A DNA stretch of 64,000 nt from Caulobacter sp. FWC2 (GCF_002742625.1 NZ_PEBF01000001.1:1798001-1862000); one strand, 5' to 3'; shown: positions 51,524 through 60,657, counted from the stretch's first letter. The notes: generated from the sequence alone by a model not told the origin. Made by a program: numbers and translations.

Positions 51524-52657
51524 TTGATCCGTAGGCACTTCTTCCTCGTGGTGGCCCTGGTCGCCGTTGTCCTGATGCTGGTCGTCGGGGGGCTGAAGCT
51601 GGCCTTCGGCAAACAGGACGCCAGCAAGGCTGGCGGCGGCGGTCGTGCGACCAACGTCTCGCAGATGGTGGTCGGCGAGCGTCCGTTCACCGATCGCATC
51701 GAGGTGCTGGGCGCGGCCAAGGGACGGCAGTCGGTGACGATCACCTCCAACACGCCCGAGCTGATCACCGCCGTGCACTTCACGGACGGCGAGACGGTGC
51801 GCAAGGGCCAGGTGCTGGTCGAGCTGAAGGCTGACCAGGAAGACGCCGGGATCTCGGAAGCCAAGGCGCGCCTGGCCCAGGCCGAGCGCGACTACGCCCG
51901 GTGGAAGACCTTGGCCGACAAAGGCATCGCCCCGCGCGCCACGGCCGAGCAGTATCTGTCGGCCCTGGACGTCGCCAAGGCCTCGGTCGGCACGGCGCAG
52001 GCCCAGAAGCTGGACCGCGTGCTGCGCGCGCCGTTCTCGGGTCGCGTCGGCATTTCGGACGTCGCGCCGGGCATGCTGATCGCCGCCGGCACCCCGATCG
52101 TCAGCCTGGACGACGCCTCGATCATCCGCGTCGATTTCTCGGTGCCGGACCGCTATCTGCAGACCATCCGCATCGGCCTTCCGATCGCCGCGCGCCCCGA
52201 CGCCCTGCCGGGCGAGACCTTCCAGGGCAAGATCGCCCAGATCGACACCCGCATCGATCCTGCCACCCGCGCCATCAAGGCCCGCGCCGAATTCCCGAAC
52301 GCCGGCGGCCGCCTGAAGCCGGGCATGCTGGTCAAGGTCTCCATCGACCAAGGCGAGCGCACCGGCGTCGCCGTGCCGGAAGCGGCGGTTCAGTTCGAAG
52401 GCACCCAGGCCTCGGTCTACCGCATCGCCAAGGGTCCGAAGGGCATGGTCGCCCGCCGCACCGATGTCGACACCGGCATCAGCGAAGGCGGCTTCGTCGA
52501 GATCCGCGCCGGGCTGAAGAAGGGCGACAGGATCGTCGCCGATGGCCTCAACCGCATCCAGGACGGCGCCCCGATCGGCGGCGGCAAGGGCAAGCCCGGC
52601 GACAAAAAGGGCGACAAGGCCGGCGAAAAGGGCGGCGCTGACCGCAAGGCCGGCTGA
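51524..52657 (+). CDS. RND efflux periplasmic adaptor (membrane fusion protein)
   Basis: 377 residues from TTG 51524 (TGGAG 8 nt upstream). An N-terminal membrane anchor (about 6-27), lipoyl half-motifs (AVHFTDGETVRKGQVLVELKAD split around 75-105; RAPFSGRVGISDVAPGMLI split around 165), an alpha-hairpin (about 108-160), a beta-barrel domain (FQGKIAQIDTRIDPATRAI) and a membrane-proximal domain. The C-terminal tail is Gly/Lys-rich (about 345-377). It overlaps the transporter gene (TGATG). It links the RND pump to an outer-membrane channel; none is encoded here. Confidence 0.92.
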   Translation: MIRRHFFLVVALVAVVLMLVVGGLKLAFGKQDASKAGGGGRATNVSQMVVGERPFTDRIEVLGAAKGRQSVTITSNTPELITAVHFTDGETVRKGQVLVELKADQEDAGISEAKARLAQAERDYARWKTLADKGIAPRATAEQYLSALDVAKASVGTAQAQKLDRVLRAPFSGRVGISDVAPGMLIAAGTPIVSLDDASIIRVDFSVPDRYLQTIRIGLPIAARPDALPGETFQGKIAQIDTRIDPATRAIKARAEFPNAGGRLKPGMLVKVSIDQGERTGVAVPEAAVQFEGTQASVYRIAKGPKGMVARRTDVDTGISEGGFVEIRAGLKKGDRIVADGLNRIQDGAPIGGGKGKPGDKKGDKAGEKGGADRKAG

Positions 52658-55600
52658 TGCTGTCCGACCTTTCCGTCCGTCGCCCCGTCTTCGCCGCCGT
52701 CGCGGCGATCATCCTCTGCGTCATCGGCCTGGCGGCCTATACCTCGCTGCCGATCCGTGAGCTGCCCAGTGTCGATCCGCCCGTGGTGTCGGTCTCGACC
52801 ACCTATCGCGGCGCCTCGGCCGAAGTCATCGAAGAGCGCATCACCCAGGTGATCGAGCGCCAGGTGGCCGGCATCCAGGGCATCGATCGCGTGAACTCCA
52901 GCAGCCGTGACGGCCGCTCGCAGATCACCATCACCTTCAATCTCGACCGCGACCTCGACGCGGCCGCCAACGACGTGCGCGACGCCGTCAGCCGGGTGAC
53001 GGCTAACCTGCCCGACCAGGCCGACCCGCCGCAGATCGCCAAGGCCAACGCCGACGCCTCGCCGATCATCATCCTGAACCTGACCTCGACCACGCTGGAT
53101 CCGCTGCAGCTGGCGGACTACGCCGACCGCTATCTGGTCGAGCGGATGTCGACCATCGACGGCGTGGCCCAGGCCAACCTGTTCGGGGCCAAGATCTACG
53201 CCATGCGGATCTGGCTGGACGCCAGCCAGATGGCCGCCCGCGGCGTCTCGGTCGACGACGTCGAGAACGCCCTGAACGCCCAGAACCTGGAACTGCCGGC
53301 CGGCTCGCTGGAGAGCATGTCCAAGGACTTCACGATCCGCGTGGCCCGCAGCTACGCCAAGCCCGAGGACTTCGCGCGCCTGCCGCTGCGGCCGGCCGAC
53401 GCCTCCGGCTTCGTGCTGCGCCTGGGCGACGTGGCCCGCATCGAGGAAGGCGCCGACGAGCGCCGGCGCCTGTTCCGAGGCAATGGCATCGACCAGGTCG
53501 GCATCGGCCTGACCCGTCAGTCGCAGGCCAATGACGTCGCGATTTCCGAGGCCGTCCGCAAGGAAGTCGCCACGATCAACGAGAGCCTGCCGCCCGGCAC
53601 CAAGATGGTCGTGGCCGTGGACAACTCGGTGTTCACCGCCGAAGCCATCCACGAGGTCTGGATCACCATGGCCATGTCGATCGGCCTGGTCGTGCTGGTC
53701 AACCTGATCTTCCTGGGCAGCTGGCGGTCGGCGATGATCCCCTCGATCGTCGCGCCGATCTGCATCCTGTCGACCTTCATCGTGTTGGCCCCGTTGGGCT
53801 TCTCGCTGAACCTGCTGACCCTGCTGGCCCTGGTGCTGGCCGTCGGCCTGGTCGTCGACGACGCCATCGTCGTGGTCGAGAACATCCAGCGACGCGTGGA
53901 CGAGGGCGAGCCCGCCCTGGTCGCCGCCGAGCGCGGCACCCGCCAGGTGTTCTTCGCCGTCGTGGCGACCACCATCGTGCTGATCTCGGTGTTTGCGCCG
54001 CTGATGTTCCTGCCCGGCTATATCGGTCGCCTGTTCGTCGAGCTGGCCGTGGCTATCGCCGCCGCCGTCGGCTTCTCGGCCCTGCTGGCCCTGACTCTGT
54101 CGCCGATGATGGCGTCCAAGCTGCTGCGGCCCGCGCATGGCGAAGGCTGGCTGGCCAAGCGCGTCGACCGGGCCATGGACGCCCTGAAGAACTCGTACCG
54201 CGCCTCGCTGGAAAGCATCCTGGGCGGCTGGTCGGCGGCCATCGCCGGCGTGATGGTCGTCGTGCTGGCGGCCTTCGCGGGGCTGCTGTTCGTCAGCCTG
54301 CCGAAGGAGCTGGTGCCGCCGGAAGACCGCGGCCGGGTCGACGTATCCATCAGCGGCCCCGAAGGCGCCGGCTACGACTACACCCTGGGCATCGGCCTGA
54401 AGGTCGAGAAGATCGTCGACCGCTACCGCCAGGAAGGCGTCGCCGAGCGCATCCTGCTGACGATCCCGCGTTTCGGCGGCAACTCGTTCAACAGCGGCAA
54501 CAGCGTCGTCGTGATGAAGCCGTGGGGCGAGCGCAAGAAGACCGCCGACCAGGTCGCGGCCGAGCTCAACAAGGACCTCTCGAAGATCACCAGCGTGCGG
54601 GCCATCGCCAGCGTGCGCGGGCCGTTCCAGCGCGGCGGCGGTGGTGGCGGGGGCGGCGGCACCAATGTCGACCTGATCGCCGTCGGCAACGACTACGTCC
54701 AGCTGGCCGAGTGGCTGAAGCCGATCCTGGTCGACGCCCAGGGCAATCCGGGCTTCGCGCGTCCGCGCCTCGACTACGAGCCGACCTCGCCGCGCCTGTC
54801 GGTGCAGATCGACCAGGACAAGGCCGCCACGCTGGGCGTCTCCGCTCAGTCGATCGGCCGGGCGCTGGAGACCATGTTCGGCTCGCGCAAGGCCACGACC
54901 TACATCAAGAACGGCCAGGAATACGACGTCATCCTGCAGACCAACCTGGACCAGCGCCGCAGCGTCGCGGACCTGAACCAGCTGCAGGTGCGCACCAGTT
55001 CCGGCGCGTTGGTGCCGTTGGCCACGGTGGTGACCACGCAGTTGCGCGGCGACACCCCCGATCGTCCGCGCGTCGATCGCCTGCGCTCCGTCACCCTGAC
55101 CATGCAACTGAACCCCGGCTATACGGTCGAGGACGCCGTGCGCTTCCTCAAGGACGAGGCCGACCAGCGCCCGACGCCCGGGATCAGCATCAAGTGGGGC
55201 GGCCAGGCCAAGGACTATCTGGAAGGCTCGGGCGGCATCGCCGTCGCCTTCGGCCTGGCCCTGCTGCTGGTGTTCCTGGTGCTGGCGGCGCAGTTCGAAA
55301 GCTGGATCCACCCGGCCGTGATCATGCTGACCGTGCCGCTGGCGGCGCTGGGCGGCCTGTTCGGCCTGTTGGTGATGGGCTCGACCATCAACACCTACAG
55401 CCAGATCGGCCTGATCATCCTGATCGGCATCGCCACCAAGAACGGCATCCTGATCGTGGAGTTCGCCAACCAGCTGCGCGACGAGGGCCTGACCGTGCGC
55501 GAGGCGGTGATCGAGGCGGCGGCCCTGCGCCTGCGTCCGATCATCATGACCTCGATCTCGGCGGCCATGGGCGCTCTGCCGCTGATGCTGTGGGCCGGCG

Positions 55601-55800
55601 CCGGCGCGGGAAGCCGCAAGACCATCGGGTCGGTGATCTTCACCGGCTCGATCTTCGCGACCCTGCTGACGCTGTTCATCGTTCCGGTGTTCTATGACCT
55701 CCTGGCGCGCTTCACGAAGTCGCCGGAGTGGACGGCCCGGCAGATCGAAGAGTATGAAGCCCGGGAAAAGAGCGGTGAGGGGCAAACCTCACCGGTGTAG
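52657..55800 (+). CDS. RND-family multidrug efflux transporter
   Basis: 1047 residues, full AcrB-like length. N-terminal LSDLSVRRPVFAAVAAIILC, porter domains, TM4 with the proton-relay pair in VGLVVDDAIVVVENIQRR (about 405-420) and the second-half relay in LIGIATKNGILIVEFAN (about 923-939, Lys). A poly-Gly linker (GGGGGGGGG near residue 665) interrupts the second porter region and is unusual. It exports drugs or other amphiphiles by proton antiport with the adaptor just upstream. No dedicated regulator lies next to it. Confidence 0.94.
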   Translation: MLSDLSVRRPVFAAVAAIILCVIGLAAYTSLPIRELPSVDPPVVSVSTTYRGASAEVIEERITQVIERQVAGIQGIDRVNSSSRDGRSQITITFNLDRDLDAAANDVRDAVSRVTANLPDQADPPQIAKANADASPIIILNLTSTTLDPLQLADYADRYLVERMSTIDGVAQANLFGAKIYAMRIWLDASQMAARGVSVDDVENALNAQNLELPAGSLESMSKDFTIRVARSYAKPEDFARLPLRPADASGFVLRLGDVARIEEGADERRRLFRGNGIDQVGIGLTRQSQANDVAISEAVRKEVATINESLPPGTKMVVAVDNSVFTAEAIHEVWITMAMSIGLVVLVNLIFLGSWRSAMIPSIVAPICILSTFIVLAPLGFSLNLLTLLALVLAVGLVVDDAIVVVENIQRRVDEGEPALVAAERGTRQVFFAVVATTIVLISVFAPLMFLPGYIGRLFVELAVAIAAAVGFSALLALTLSPMMASKLLRPAHGEGWLAKRVDRAMDALKNSYRASLESILGGWSAAIAGVMVVVLAAFAGLLFVSLPKELVPPEDRGRVDVSISGPEGAGYDYTLGIGLKVEKIVDRYRQEGVAERILLTIPRFGGNSFNSGNSVVVMKPWGERKKTADQVAAELNKDLSKITSVRAIASVRGPFQRGGGGGGGGGTNVDLIAVGNDYVQLAEWLKPILVDAQGNPGFARPRLDYEPTSPRLSVQIDQDKAATLGVSAQSIGRALETMFGSRKATTYIKNGQEYDVILQTNLDQRRSVADLNQLQVRTSSGALVPLATVVTTQLRGDTPDRPRVDRLRSVTLTMQLNPGYTVEDAVRFLKDEADQRPTPGISIKWGGQAKDYLEGSGGIAVAFGLALLLVFLVLAAQFESWIHPAVIMLTVPLAALGGLFGLLVMGSTINTYSQIGLIILIGIATKNGILIVEFANQLRDEGLTVREAVIEAAALRLRPIIMTSISAAMGALPLMLWAGAGAGSRKTIGSVIFTGSIFATLLTLFIVPVFYDLLARFTKSPEWTARQIEEYEAREKSGEGQTSPV

Positions 55801-55814
55801 ACGGGTGAGGAAGC

Positions 55815-58178
55815 ATGGCTGACGGCTCTCTGACGGCCAGGCGGCAGGAAATCGCTCTGCTGCGCCGTCTCGAGGAACGGATTCTCTGGTTGGCGGCGTG
55901 GACGATCCACAACGCCAACCATATCCGTGAAAGCCGCGACGGCCTGAAGGTCGGCGGCCACCAAGCGTCCAGCGCCTCGTGCGCCACGATCATGACCGCC
56001 CTCTACATGAAGGCGCTGCGGCCGCAGGACCGCGTCGCGGTCAAGCCGCACGCCAGTCCGATCTTCCACGCCATCCAGCACCTGTTCGGCCGCCAGAGCC
56101 TTGAGAACCTTCAGCGCTTTCGGGCGCTGGGCGGGGCCCAGTCCTACCCCTCGCGCACCAAGGACGTGGACGACGTCGACTTCTCCACCGGCTCGGTGGG
56201 CCTGGGCGTGGCCATGACCGCCTTCGCCTCGCTGGCCCAGGACTATCTGGCGGCGCGCGGCTCGGTGAAGCCGGAGAAGATGGGCCGGATGATCTCGCTG
56301 CTTGGCGACGCCGAGCTGGACGAGGGCAACATCTACGAGGCCCTGATCGAGGCCTGCAAGCACGACATCCGCAACACCTGGTGGATCGTCGACTACAATC
56401 GCCAGAGCCTGGACGCGACCACCCAGGACCGGATGTTCACCCGCTATGGCGAGATCTTCGAGGCCGCCGGCTGGGCGGTCGAGACGCTGAAATGGTCCAA
56501 GCGCCAGCGCGAAGCCTTCGCCAAGCCGGGCGGTGAGGCGCTGCACGACTGGATCGAGACCGCGCCCAACGACCTGTTCGCGGCGCTCAGCTACCAGGGC
56601 GGAGCGGCCTGGCGCGAACGCCTGAACGCCGATCTCGCCGACAGCCCCGAGACCCTGGCCCTGATCGCCGCGTACAAGGACGTCGATCTGGCCGAGCTGA
56701 TGACCGAGCTGGGCGGCCACTGCCTGGAGACCTTGCTGGAGGCCTTCGAGAAGGCGGGGCAGGACGACCGTCCGCGCTTCTTCATCGCCTATACCGTCAA
56801 GGGCCTGCGCCTGCCGTTCCAGGGCCACAAGGACAACCATGCCGGCCTGATGACCCCGGCCCAGATCGCCGAGCTGCGGGCGCGCCTCGGTGTCGTGGAG
56901 GGCGAGGAGTGGGACGCGCTGTCGGGCCTGTCGGCCGCCGAGCGCACGGCGTTGAAGGGCCTCGTCGCCCGCGCTCCGTTCGCCGCCGAGGTCGAGCGCA
57001 ACCACGTCGCCCCGACCATCCAGACCCCGACCGCCGACGAGCTGCTGGCGGCCGTAACGAGCGGCAAGACCGATGGGGAGCAATCGACTCAGGCCGCGTT
57101 CGGCAAGGTGATGTTCGAGATCGCCGCCCGCAAGGACGAGTTCGCCGGCCACGTGGTCACCACCTCGCCGGATGTGACCGTCTCGACCAACCTCGGCGGC
57201 TTCGTGAACCGTCGCGGCGTCTTCCAGCGCCGCGCCCACGAGGACGTCTTCAAGCGCCGCCGCATTCCTTCGGCCCAGGTCTGGTCCAAGGGCGAGACTG
57301 GCCAGCATGTCGAGTTGGGCATCGCCGAGAACAACCTGTTCATCGCCCTGGCGGCCCTGGGCCTGACCGGCCCGCTGTTCGGCGAGCGCCTGTTCCCGGT
57401 CGGCACGCTGTACGACCCCTTCATCGCCCGGGGCCTCGATGCCCTGAACTACGCCTGTTACCAGGACGCCCGCTTCCTGCTGGTCGCCACGCCGTCGGGC
57501 CTGACGCTGGCGCCGGAGGGCGGCGCCCACCAGTCGATCAATGCGCCGGTCATCGGCATGGCCCAGCCGGGGCTGGACACCTATGAGCCGGCCTTCGCCG
57601 ACGAGACGGCGGTGCTGATGGCCCACGCTTTCGAGCGGATCCAGGCCAAGGACGGCTGCTCGACCTATCTGCGCCTGTCGACCCGCGCCATCGCCCAGCC
57701 CGAACGGACCGACGACGCCTGGCGCCAGGGCGTGGTCGATGGCGCCTACTGGCTGAAGCCTCCGGCGCCCGGCGCGAAGCTCGCCCTGGTCTATAGCGGC
57801 GCGCTTGCCCCCGAGGCCCTGGCGGCGTTCGAGGCGCTGGCCGAGGACATGCCCGAAGCCGGTCTGCTGGCCGTCACCTCGGCCGACGTGCTGCATCGCG
57901 ACTGGACCGCCTCAGGCCGGGCGCGCTGGACGGGGGAGGGGCGGGGGACCTCGACCATCGGGACCCTGCTGGCGCCGCTGGACCGCGACGCGGGCTTGGT
58001 GACCCTGACCGACGGCGCGCCGCTGGCCCTGTCCTGGCTGGGCTCGGTGCGCGGCCAGCGCGTGAGGGCCCTGGGCCTGGAGGCCTTCGGCCAGTCGGGT
58101 GATCTCCCGGACCTCTACGGCAAGTACCGATTGGACGCCGAGGCGATCCTCGACGCCTGCGCCGATCTGCTCACCTAG
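55815..58178 (+). CDS. Transketolase/E1-like thiamine-diphosphate enzyme
   Basis: 787 residues. N-terminal TPP domain with IHNANHIRESRDGLKVGGHQ (split, about 32-52), FHAIQHLFGR, FSTGSVGLGVAMTAFA (about 115-130) and the TPP/Mg site LLGDAELDEGNIYEAL (about 160-175; GDA in place of GDG). A Pyr domain at about 430-620 includes GIAENNLFIALAALGL, followed by a C-terminal domain. The size and the HxxH region are closest to homodimeric pyruvate dehydrogenase E1-type (AceE-like) transketolases, though about 100 residues shorter. No lipoyl or E2 gene is nearby, so its physiological substrate is uncertain. Confidence 0.87.
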   Translation: MADGSLTARRQEIALLRRLEERILWLAAWTIHNANHIRESRDGLKVGGHQASSASCATIMTALYMKALRPQDRVAVKPHASPIFHAIQHLFGRQSLENLQRFRALGGAQSYPSRTKDVDDVDFSTGSVGLGVAMTAFASLAQDYLAARGSVKPEKMGRMISLLGDAELDEGNIYEALIEACKHDIRNTWWIVDYNRQSLDATTQDRMFTRYGEIFEAAGWAVETLKWSKRQREAFAKPGGEALHDWIETAPNDLFAALSYQGGAAWRERLNADLADSPETLALIAAYKDVDLAELMTELGGHCLETLLEAFEKAGQDDRPRFFIAYTVKGLRLPFQGHKDNHAGLMTPAQIAELRARLGVVEGEEWDALSGLSAAERTALKGLVARAPFAAEVERNHVAPTIQTPTADELLAAVTSGKTDGEQSTQAAFGKVMFEIAARKDEFAGHVVTTSPDVTVSTNLGGFVNRRGVFQRRAHEDVFKRRRIPSAQVWSKGETGQHVELGIAENNLFIALAALGLTGPLFGERLFPVGTLYDPFIARGLDALNYACYQDARFLLVATPSGLTLAPEGGAHQSINAPVIGMAQPGLDTYEPAFADETAVLMAHAFERIQAKDGCSTYLRLSTRAIAQPERTDDAWRQGVVDGAYWLKPPAPGAKLALVYSGALAPEALAAFEALAEDMPEAGLLAVTSADVLHRDWTASGRARWTGEGRGTSTIGTLLAPLDRDAGLVTLTDGAPLALSWLGSVRGQRVRALGLEAFGQSGDLPDLYGKYRLDAEAILDACADLLT

Positions 58179-58286
58179 AGCATCGCGCGGAAAAGTGGCC
58201 GCCGGTTTTCCACAAAAGCGATGCGAAAACAAAGGCTAGAGCAAGCCGTGCGATTCTCGCATCGCGCGGCTTGCGCTAGAAACGAG
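58178..58286. repeat. Palindromic intergenic repeat element, two hairpins
   Basis: Between the transketolase stop and the convergent NTF2 gene. First hairpin: GCATCGC ... GCGATGC with an inner GGAAAA/TTTTCC pair (about 58182-58228). Second: GCAAGCCG ... CGGCTTGC with inner TGCGA/TCGCA (about 58242-58274). The CTAGAGCA-flanked form matches a repeat type common in alphaproteobacterial intergenic DNA. Likely also ends transcription both ways. Confidence 0.7.
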
Positions 58287-58290
58287 CGAC

Positions 58291-58680
58291 CTAGAACCCG
58301 CCCACGATCGTCATCCCGCTCAGCAGCCCGTCCTTGAAGTGATAGGTCAGGGAGGCGCGGGTGTCGGTCCAGACGTGGCCATCGGGACTTTCGACCGAGT
58401 ACTGGGCCTCGACCGCCAGGCTGTCCGGAGTCTCTTCGAGGATCCGGATCAGGTGAATGTTGGCCAGGATGGTCGCGAACATGCGGGCGAAGTGGCCGAT
58501 GACGGCTTCCTTGCCGACGATCGCCTGCTCGGCGTTATCCAGGGTGTCCGGCCAGACCACGTCGTCGTGGAACAGCGGGCGCAGGCGCGCCAGGTCGTGG
58601 GCGTTGAAGGCCTCGAAGGCTTCGTCCAGCACCGCCTCAAGCGCGCGCGGCTTGGCGATGCGATCCTCGTCCGGCGTCAT
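58291..58680 (-). CDS. NTF2-like/SnoaL domain protein
   Basis: 129 residues from ATG 58680. Cone-shaped alpha+beta fold: LDEAFEAFNAHDLARLRPLFHDDVVWPDTLDN (split, about 16-48), FARMFATILANIHLIRILEE and a closing sheet (SVESPDGHVWTDTRASLTYHFKDG). Asp and His residues inside the pocket are typical of SnoaL-type isomerase or binding proteins, but no catalytic set is certain. It overlaps the upstream NTF2 gene (ATGA), so two related proteins are made together. Confidence 0.85.
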   Translation of the reverse strand: MTPDEDRIAKPRALEAVLDEAFEAFNAHDLARLRPLFHDDVVWPDTLDNAEQAIVGKEAVIGHFARMFATILANIHLIRILEETPDSLAVEAQYSVESPDGHVWTDTRASLTYHFKDGLLSGMTIVGGF

Positions 58681-59060
58681 GGGCCTGGATCCGCGTTCCC
58701 CGGGGAAGCGATATCCATGCGCCAGATCAGGCCGTCGCGAAGCGTGTAACAATGCCGCACGCAGATGTCCGACCACAGCGCGCCGGAGCGGTTCCAGATC
58801 ACCTGGTTGGCGTCGACCACGATGCGACCGTCGTCGGTGACGTAAACCTCGACCGGGGTGATCTCCACCCGGATCGAGGCGTCGTTATAGGTCCAGTAGT
58901 CGCGTATCTGCTCTGGCGTGGTCAGCCAGCCGCCGCGCGTCACGTCCGGCCACTCCAGTCGAGGCGCGACAAGGGCGCGGAACGCCTCGAAGTCGCGTCG
59001 TCCGTTGGCGTCGTAGAGGCGCTGGATCAACGCCTCCACTTCTGGAGAGGCCGGGCGCAT
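58677..59060 (-). CDS. NTF2-like/SnoaL domain protein
   Basis: 127 residues from ATG 59060. Same fold as its downstream neighbour: VEALIQRLYDANGRRDFEAFRALVAPRLEWPDV (split, about 7-40), WLTTPEQIRDYWTYND and VYVTDDGRIVVDANQVIWNR. The two proteins are diverged tandem relatives and may form a heterodimer. It begins 2 bp after the cytochrome gene stop, so the three are probably one transcript. Confidence 0.85.
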   Translation of the reverse strand: MRPASPEVEALIQRLYDANGRRDFEAFRALVAPRLEWPDVTRGGWLTTPEQIRDYWTYNDASIRVEITPVEVYVTDDGRIVVDANQVIWNRSGALWSDICVRHCYTLRDGLIWRMDIASPGNADPGP

Positions 59061-59062
59061 CC

Positions 59063-59569
59063 CTACGGCGCGGGCTTGTAGCCCGTCTCGACCTTCAGAT
59101 ACGCGATCAGGTCGATACGGTCCTTGGGATCGTGAATGCCCGCGAAGGTCATCTTGGTGCCCGGCAGGAAGCCGCGCGGGTCGGTCAGCCACTTGTCCAG
59201 GTGCTCGGCGTCCCAGGTAAAGCCGGCGTTCTGAAGCGCCTGCGAGTAGGCATAGCCCGGCTTCGAGCCGGCCTTGCGGCCGAATACGCCGTAGAGGTTG
59301 GGGCCGGTCAGGTCCGGACCGCCTTCGGTGGCGGTGTGGCACGAGCGGCAGAAGGCGAACTTGCTCTGGCCGTTCGACAGATCGCCGGTGTTGTAGGGCG
59401 CGGGGAGGGCGGCCAGGGCCGCGGCCTTGGCGGCGTCGGTTGGCGGAGCGGCGGCGGCAGGAGCATCAGCCGGAGCCGAGGCCGGCGCCTCGCCGGAACC
59501 GCCGCCGTCCTTCGAGCAGGCCGAGACGACGCAGAGAGCCGCGATGGCGGCCAGTTTCACGATACGCAT
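59063..59569 (-). CDS. Lipoprotein class I cytochrome c
   Basis: 168 residues from ATG 59569 (GGGGA upstream). Signal with lipobox VSAC (Cys18), an Ala/Pro-rich linker (about 25-50), then a cytochrome c2-like domain: heme site CRSCH (about 73-77), GPNLYGVFGRKAG (about 88-100), the axial Met in PGTKMTFAG (about 139) and a C-terminal DLIAYLKVET helix. It should be a membrane-tethered periplasmic electron carrier. Linked in an operon with two NTF2-like proteins, an odd pairing. Confidence 0.92.
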   Translation of the reverse strand: MRIVKLAAIAALCVVSACSKDGGGSGEAPASAPADAPAAAAPPTDAAKAAALAALPAPYNTGDLSNGQSKFAFCRSCHTATEGGPDLTGPNLYGVFGRKAGSKPGYAYSQALQNAGFTWDAEHLDKWLTDPRGFLPGTKMTFAGIHDPKDRIDLIAYLKVETGYKPAP

Positions 59570-59719
59570 GATGATCCCCGACTGACGTTTCGCCGCAGGT
59601 CCTGCGACGGCGCGACGCATTCCAAACCCTTATAAAATCAGGGTCGCAGCCCTGTCACGGAACAATGTTCCTTAAGGCTAGCTTGAGCAGGCCCCTGCGA
59701 CAATCGTTGGTATCTACGT

Positions 59720-59800
59720 GATTCTTTTCGCAAAAAGTGAAATCGCAAACCGTGGGTCTGCACATAAACGTTTGACGCGCGTTAACCATAAAATCTACCA
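59720..59800 (+). promoter_or_regulatory. Promoter region of the GcrA-family gene
   Basis: A GATTC at 59720-59724 is a GANTC (CcrM methylation) site. Further down, TTGACG (59772-59777) can serve as a -35, and TTAACCAT (59782-59789) is a CtrA-type half-site lying within its spacer. Overlap of a TTAA box with a core promoter is how CtrA often acts in Caulobacter; binding here is inferred. Confidence 0.4.
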
Positions 59801-59848
59801 ATTTCCTCACGGAGCGGGCTGGCTCCGGGCTGGGCTGGGAACACGATC

Positions 59849-60352
59849 ATGGACTGGAGCGAAGAGCGCACCGCGACGCTGAAGAAGCTTTGGCTGGAGG
59901 GCCTCAGCGCCAGCCAGGTAGCGCGCCACCTGGGCGGCGTCAGCCGCAGCGCGGTGATCGGCAAGGTGCATCGCCTCGGCATCACCGTCCGCGAAATCCC
60001 CGTCCGTCAACGGGCCGGTGGGGTCCGCGCCCCGTCGCGGATCGCGGTCCGCCAGCGTCCGGTTCGCGAGACCACGGCCGCGCCCCACGTCGCCCCGCGC
60101 TACGAGCGCACCGAGGAAGACCTGCTGCCGACCTCAAGCATCCTGGAACTGGGGGCCCACTCTTGCCGCTGGCCGATCGGCAATCCGGAAGGCGACGATT
60201 TCGGCTTCTGCGGCCGTCCGAAGATGACCATGCGCGGCGCCTACTGCGAGCAGCACACCGCCGGCGCCTTCCGCCGCCTGGGCAATGGCCAGGCCGTTGA
60301 GGCCTGGGCTCTCAAGGGCCTCAAGGAACGCGTCCAGCCAAGCCAGGTCTAA
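59849..60352 (+). CDS. GcrA-family cell-cycle transcription regulator
   Basis: 167 residues. The N-terminal DNA-binding region WSEERTATLKKLWLEGLSASQVARHLGG with SRSAVIGKVHRLG (about 3-46) is the GcrA signature; a variable Arg/Pro linker follows; the C-terminal sigma70-contacting part keeps LGAHSCRWPIGNP, FCGRP and YCEQH (about 105-135). GcrA binds sigma70 holoenzyme and activates promoters with methylated GANTC. The linker and C-terminus differ clearly from the C. crescentus GcrA I remember, so this may be a second GcrA-type paralogue. Confidence 0.88.
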   Translation: MDWSEERTATLKKLWLEGLSASQVARHLGGVSRSAVIGKVHRLGITVREIPVRQRAGGVRAPSRIAVRQRPVRETTAAPHVAPRYERTEEDLLPTSSILELGAHSCRWPIGNPEGDDFGFCGRPKMTMRGAYCEQHTAGAFRRLGNGQAVEAWALKGLKERVQPSQV

Positions 60353-60417
60353 GCCCGGCTTCGCCTGCTTCCTCCAACCGATTTTCCTTCTCCCTCGATA
60401 TCCCCGAGCAGAACCCC

Positions 60418-60630
60418 ATGAACATGGTCCTCATCGAGAACACCGCCGGCAGCAGCCAGGTCATCACCATCATCGAGGAGTTCGCCGGCCACTCGGTGTC
60501 GCGCGATCTGAACCCCGGCGACCACGCCAGCATCCCGGTCACCCAGTTCAAGTCGATCACCGTGCGCGAGACCTATCCCGACGATTGGTTGAGCCGCGGC
60601 CTGAGCCGAAATCGTGCCGCAGCGGCCTGA
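60418..60630 (+). CDS. Small uncharacterised protein
   Basis: 70 residues. Begins MNMVLIENTAGSSQVITIIEEFAGHSV, then LNPGDHASIPVTQFKSITVRETYPDDW and a basic/Ala tail. The pattern suggests a small beta-sandwich-like fold with a charged C-terminus. No family recognised. It follows the GcrA-family gene by 65 bp and is closed by a strong terminator 27 bp later, which supports it being a real, transcribed gene. Confidence 0.6.
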   Translation: MNMVLIENTAGSSQVITIIEEFAGHSVSRDLNPGDHASIPVTQFKSITVRETYPDDWLSRGLSRNRAAAA

Positions 60631-60657
60631 AGTTCCCGTTCAGATTGAAAGAGATGA

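Noticed and set aside
52417..55785. A 1122-codon open frame antisense to the RND transporter
   Set aside because: It mirrors codon positions of the real gene in very GC-rich DNA, has a His/Gln/Arg/Asp-rich composition and no family motif.
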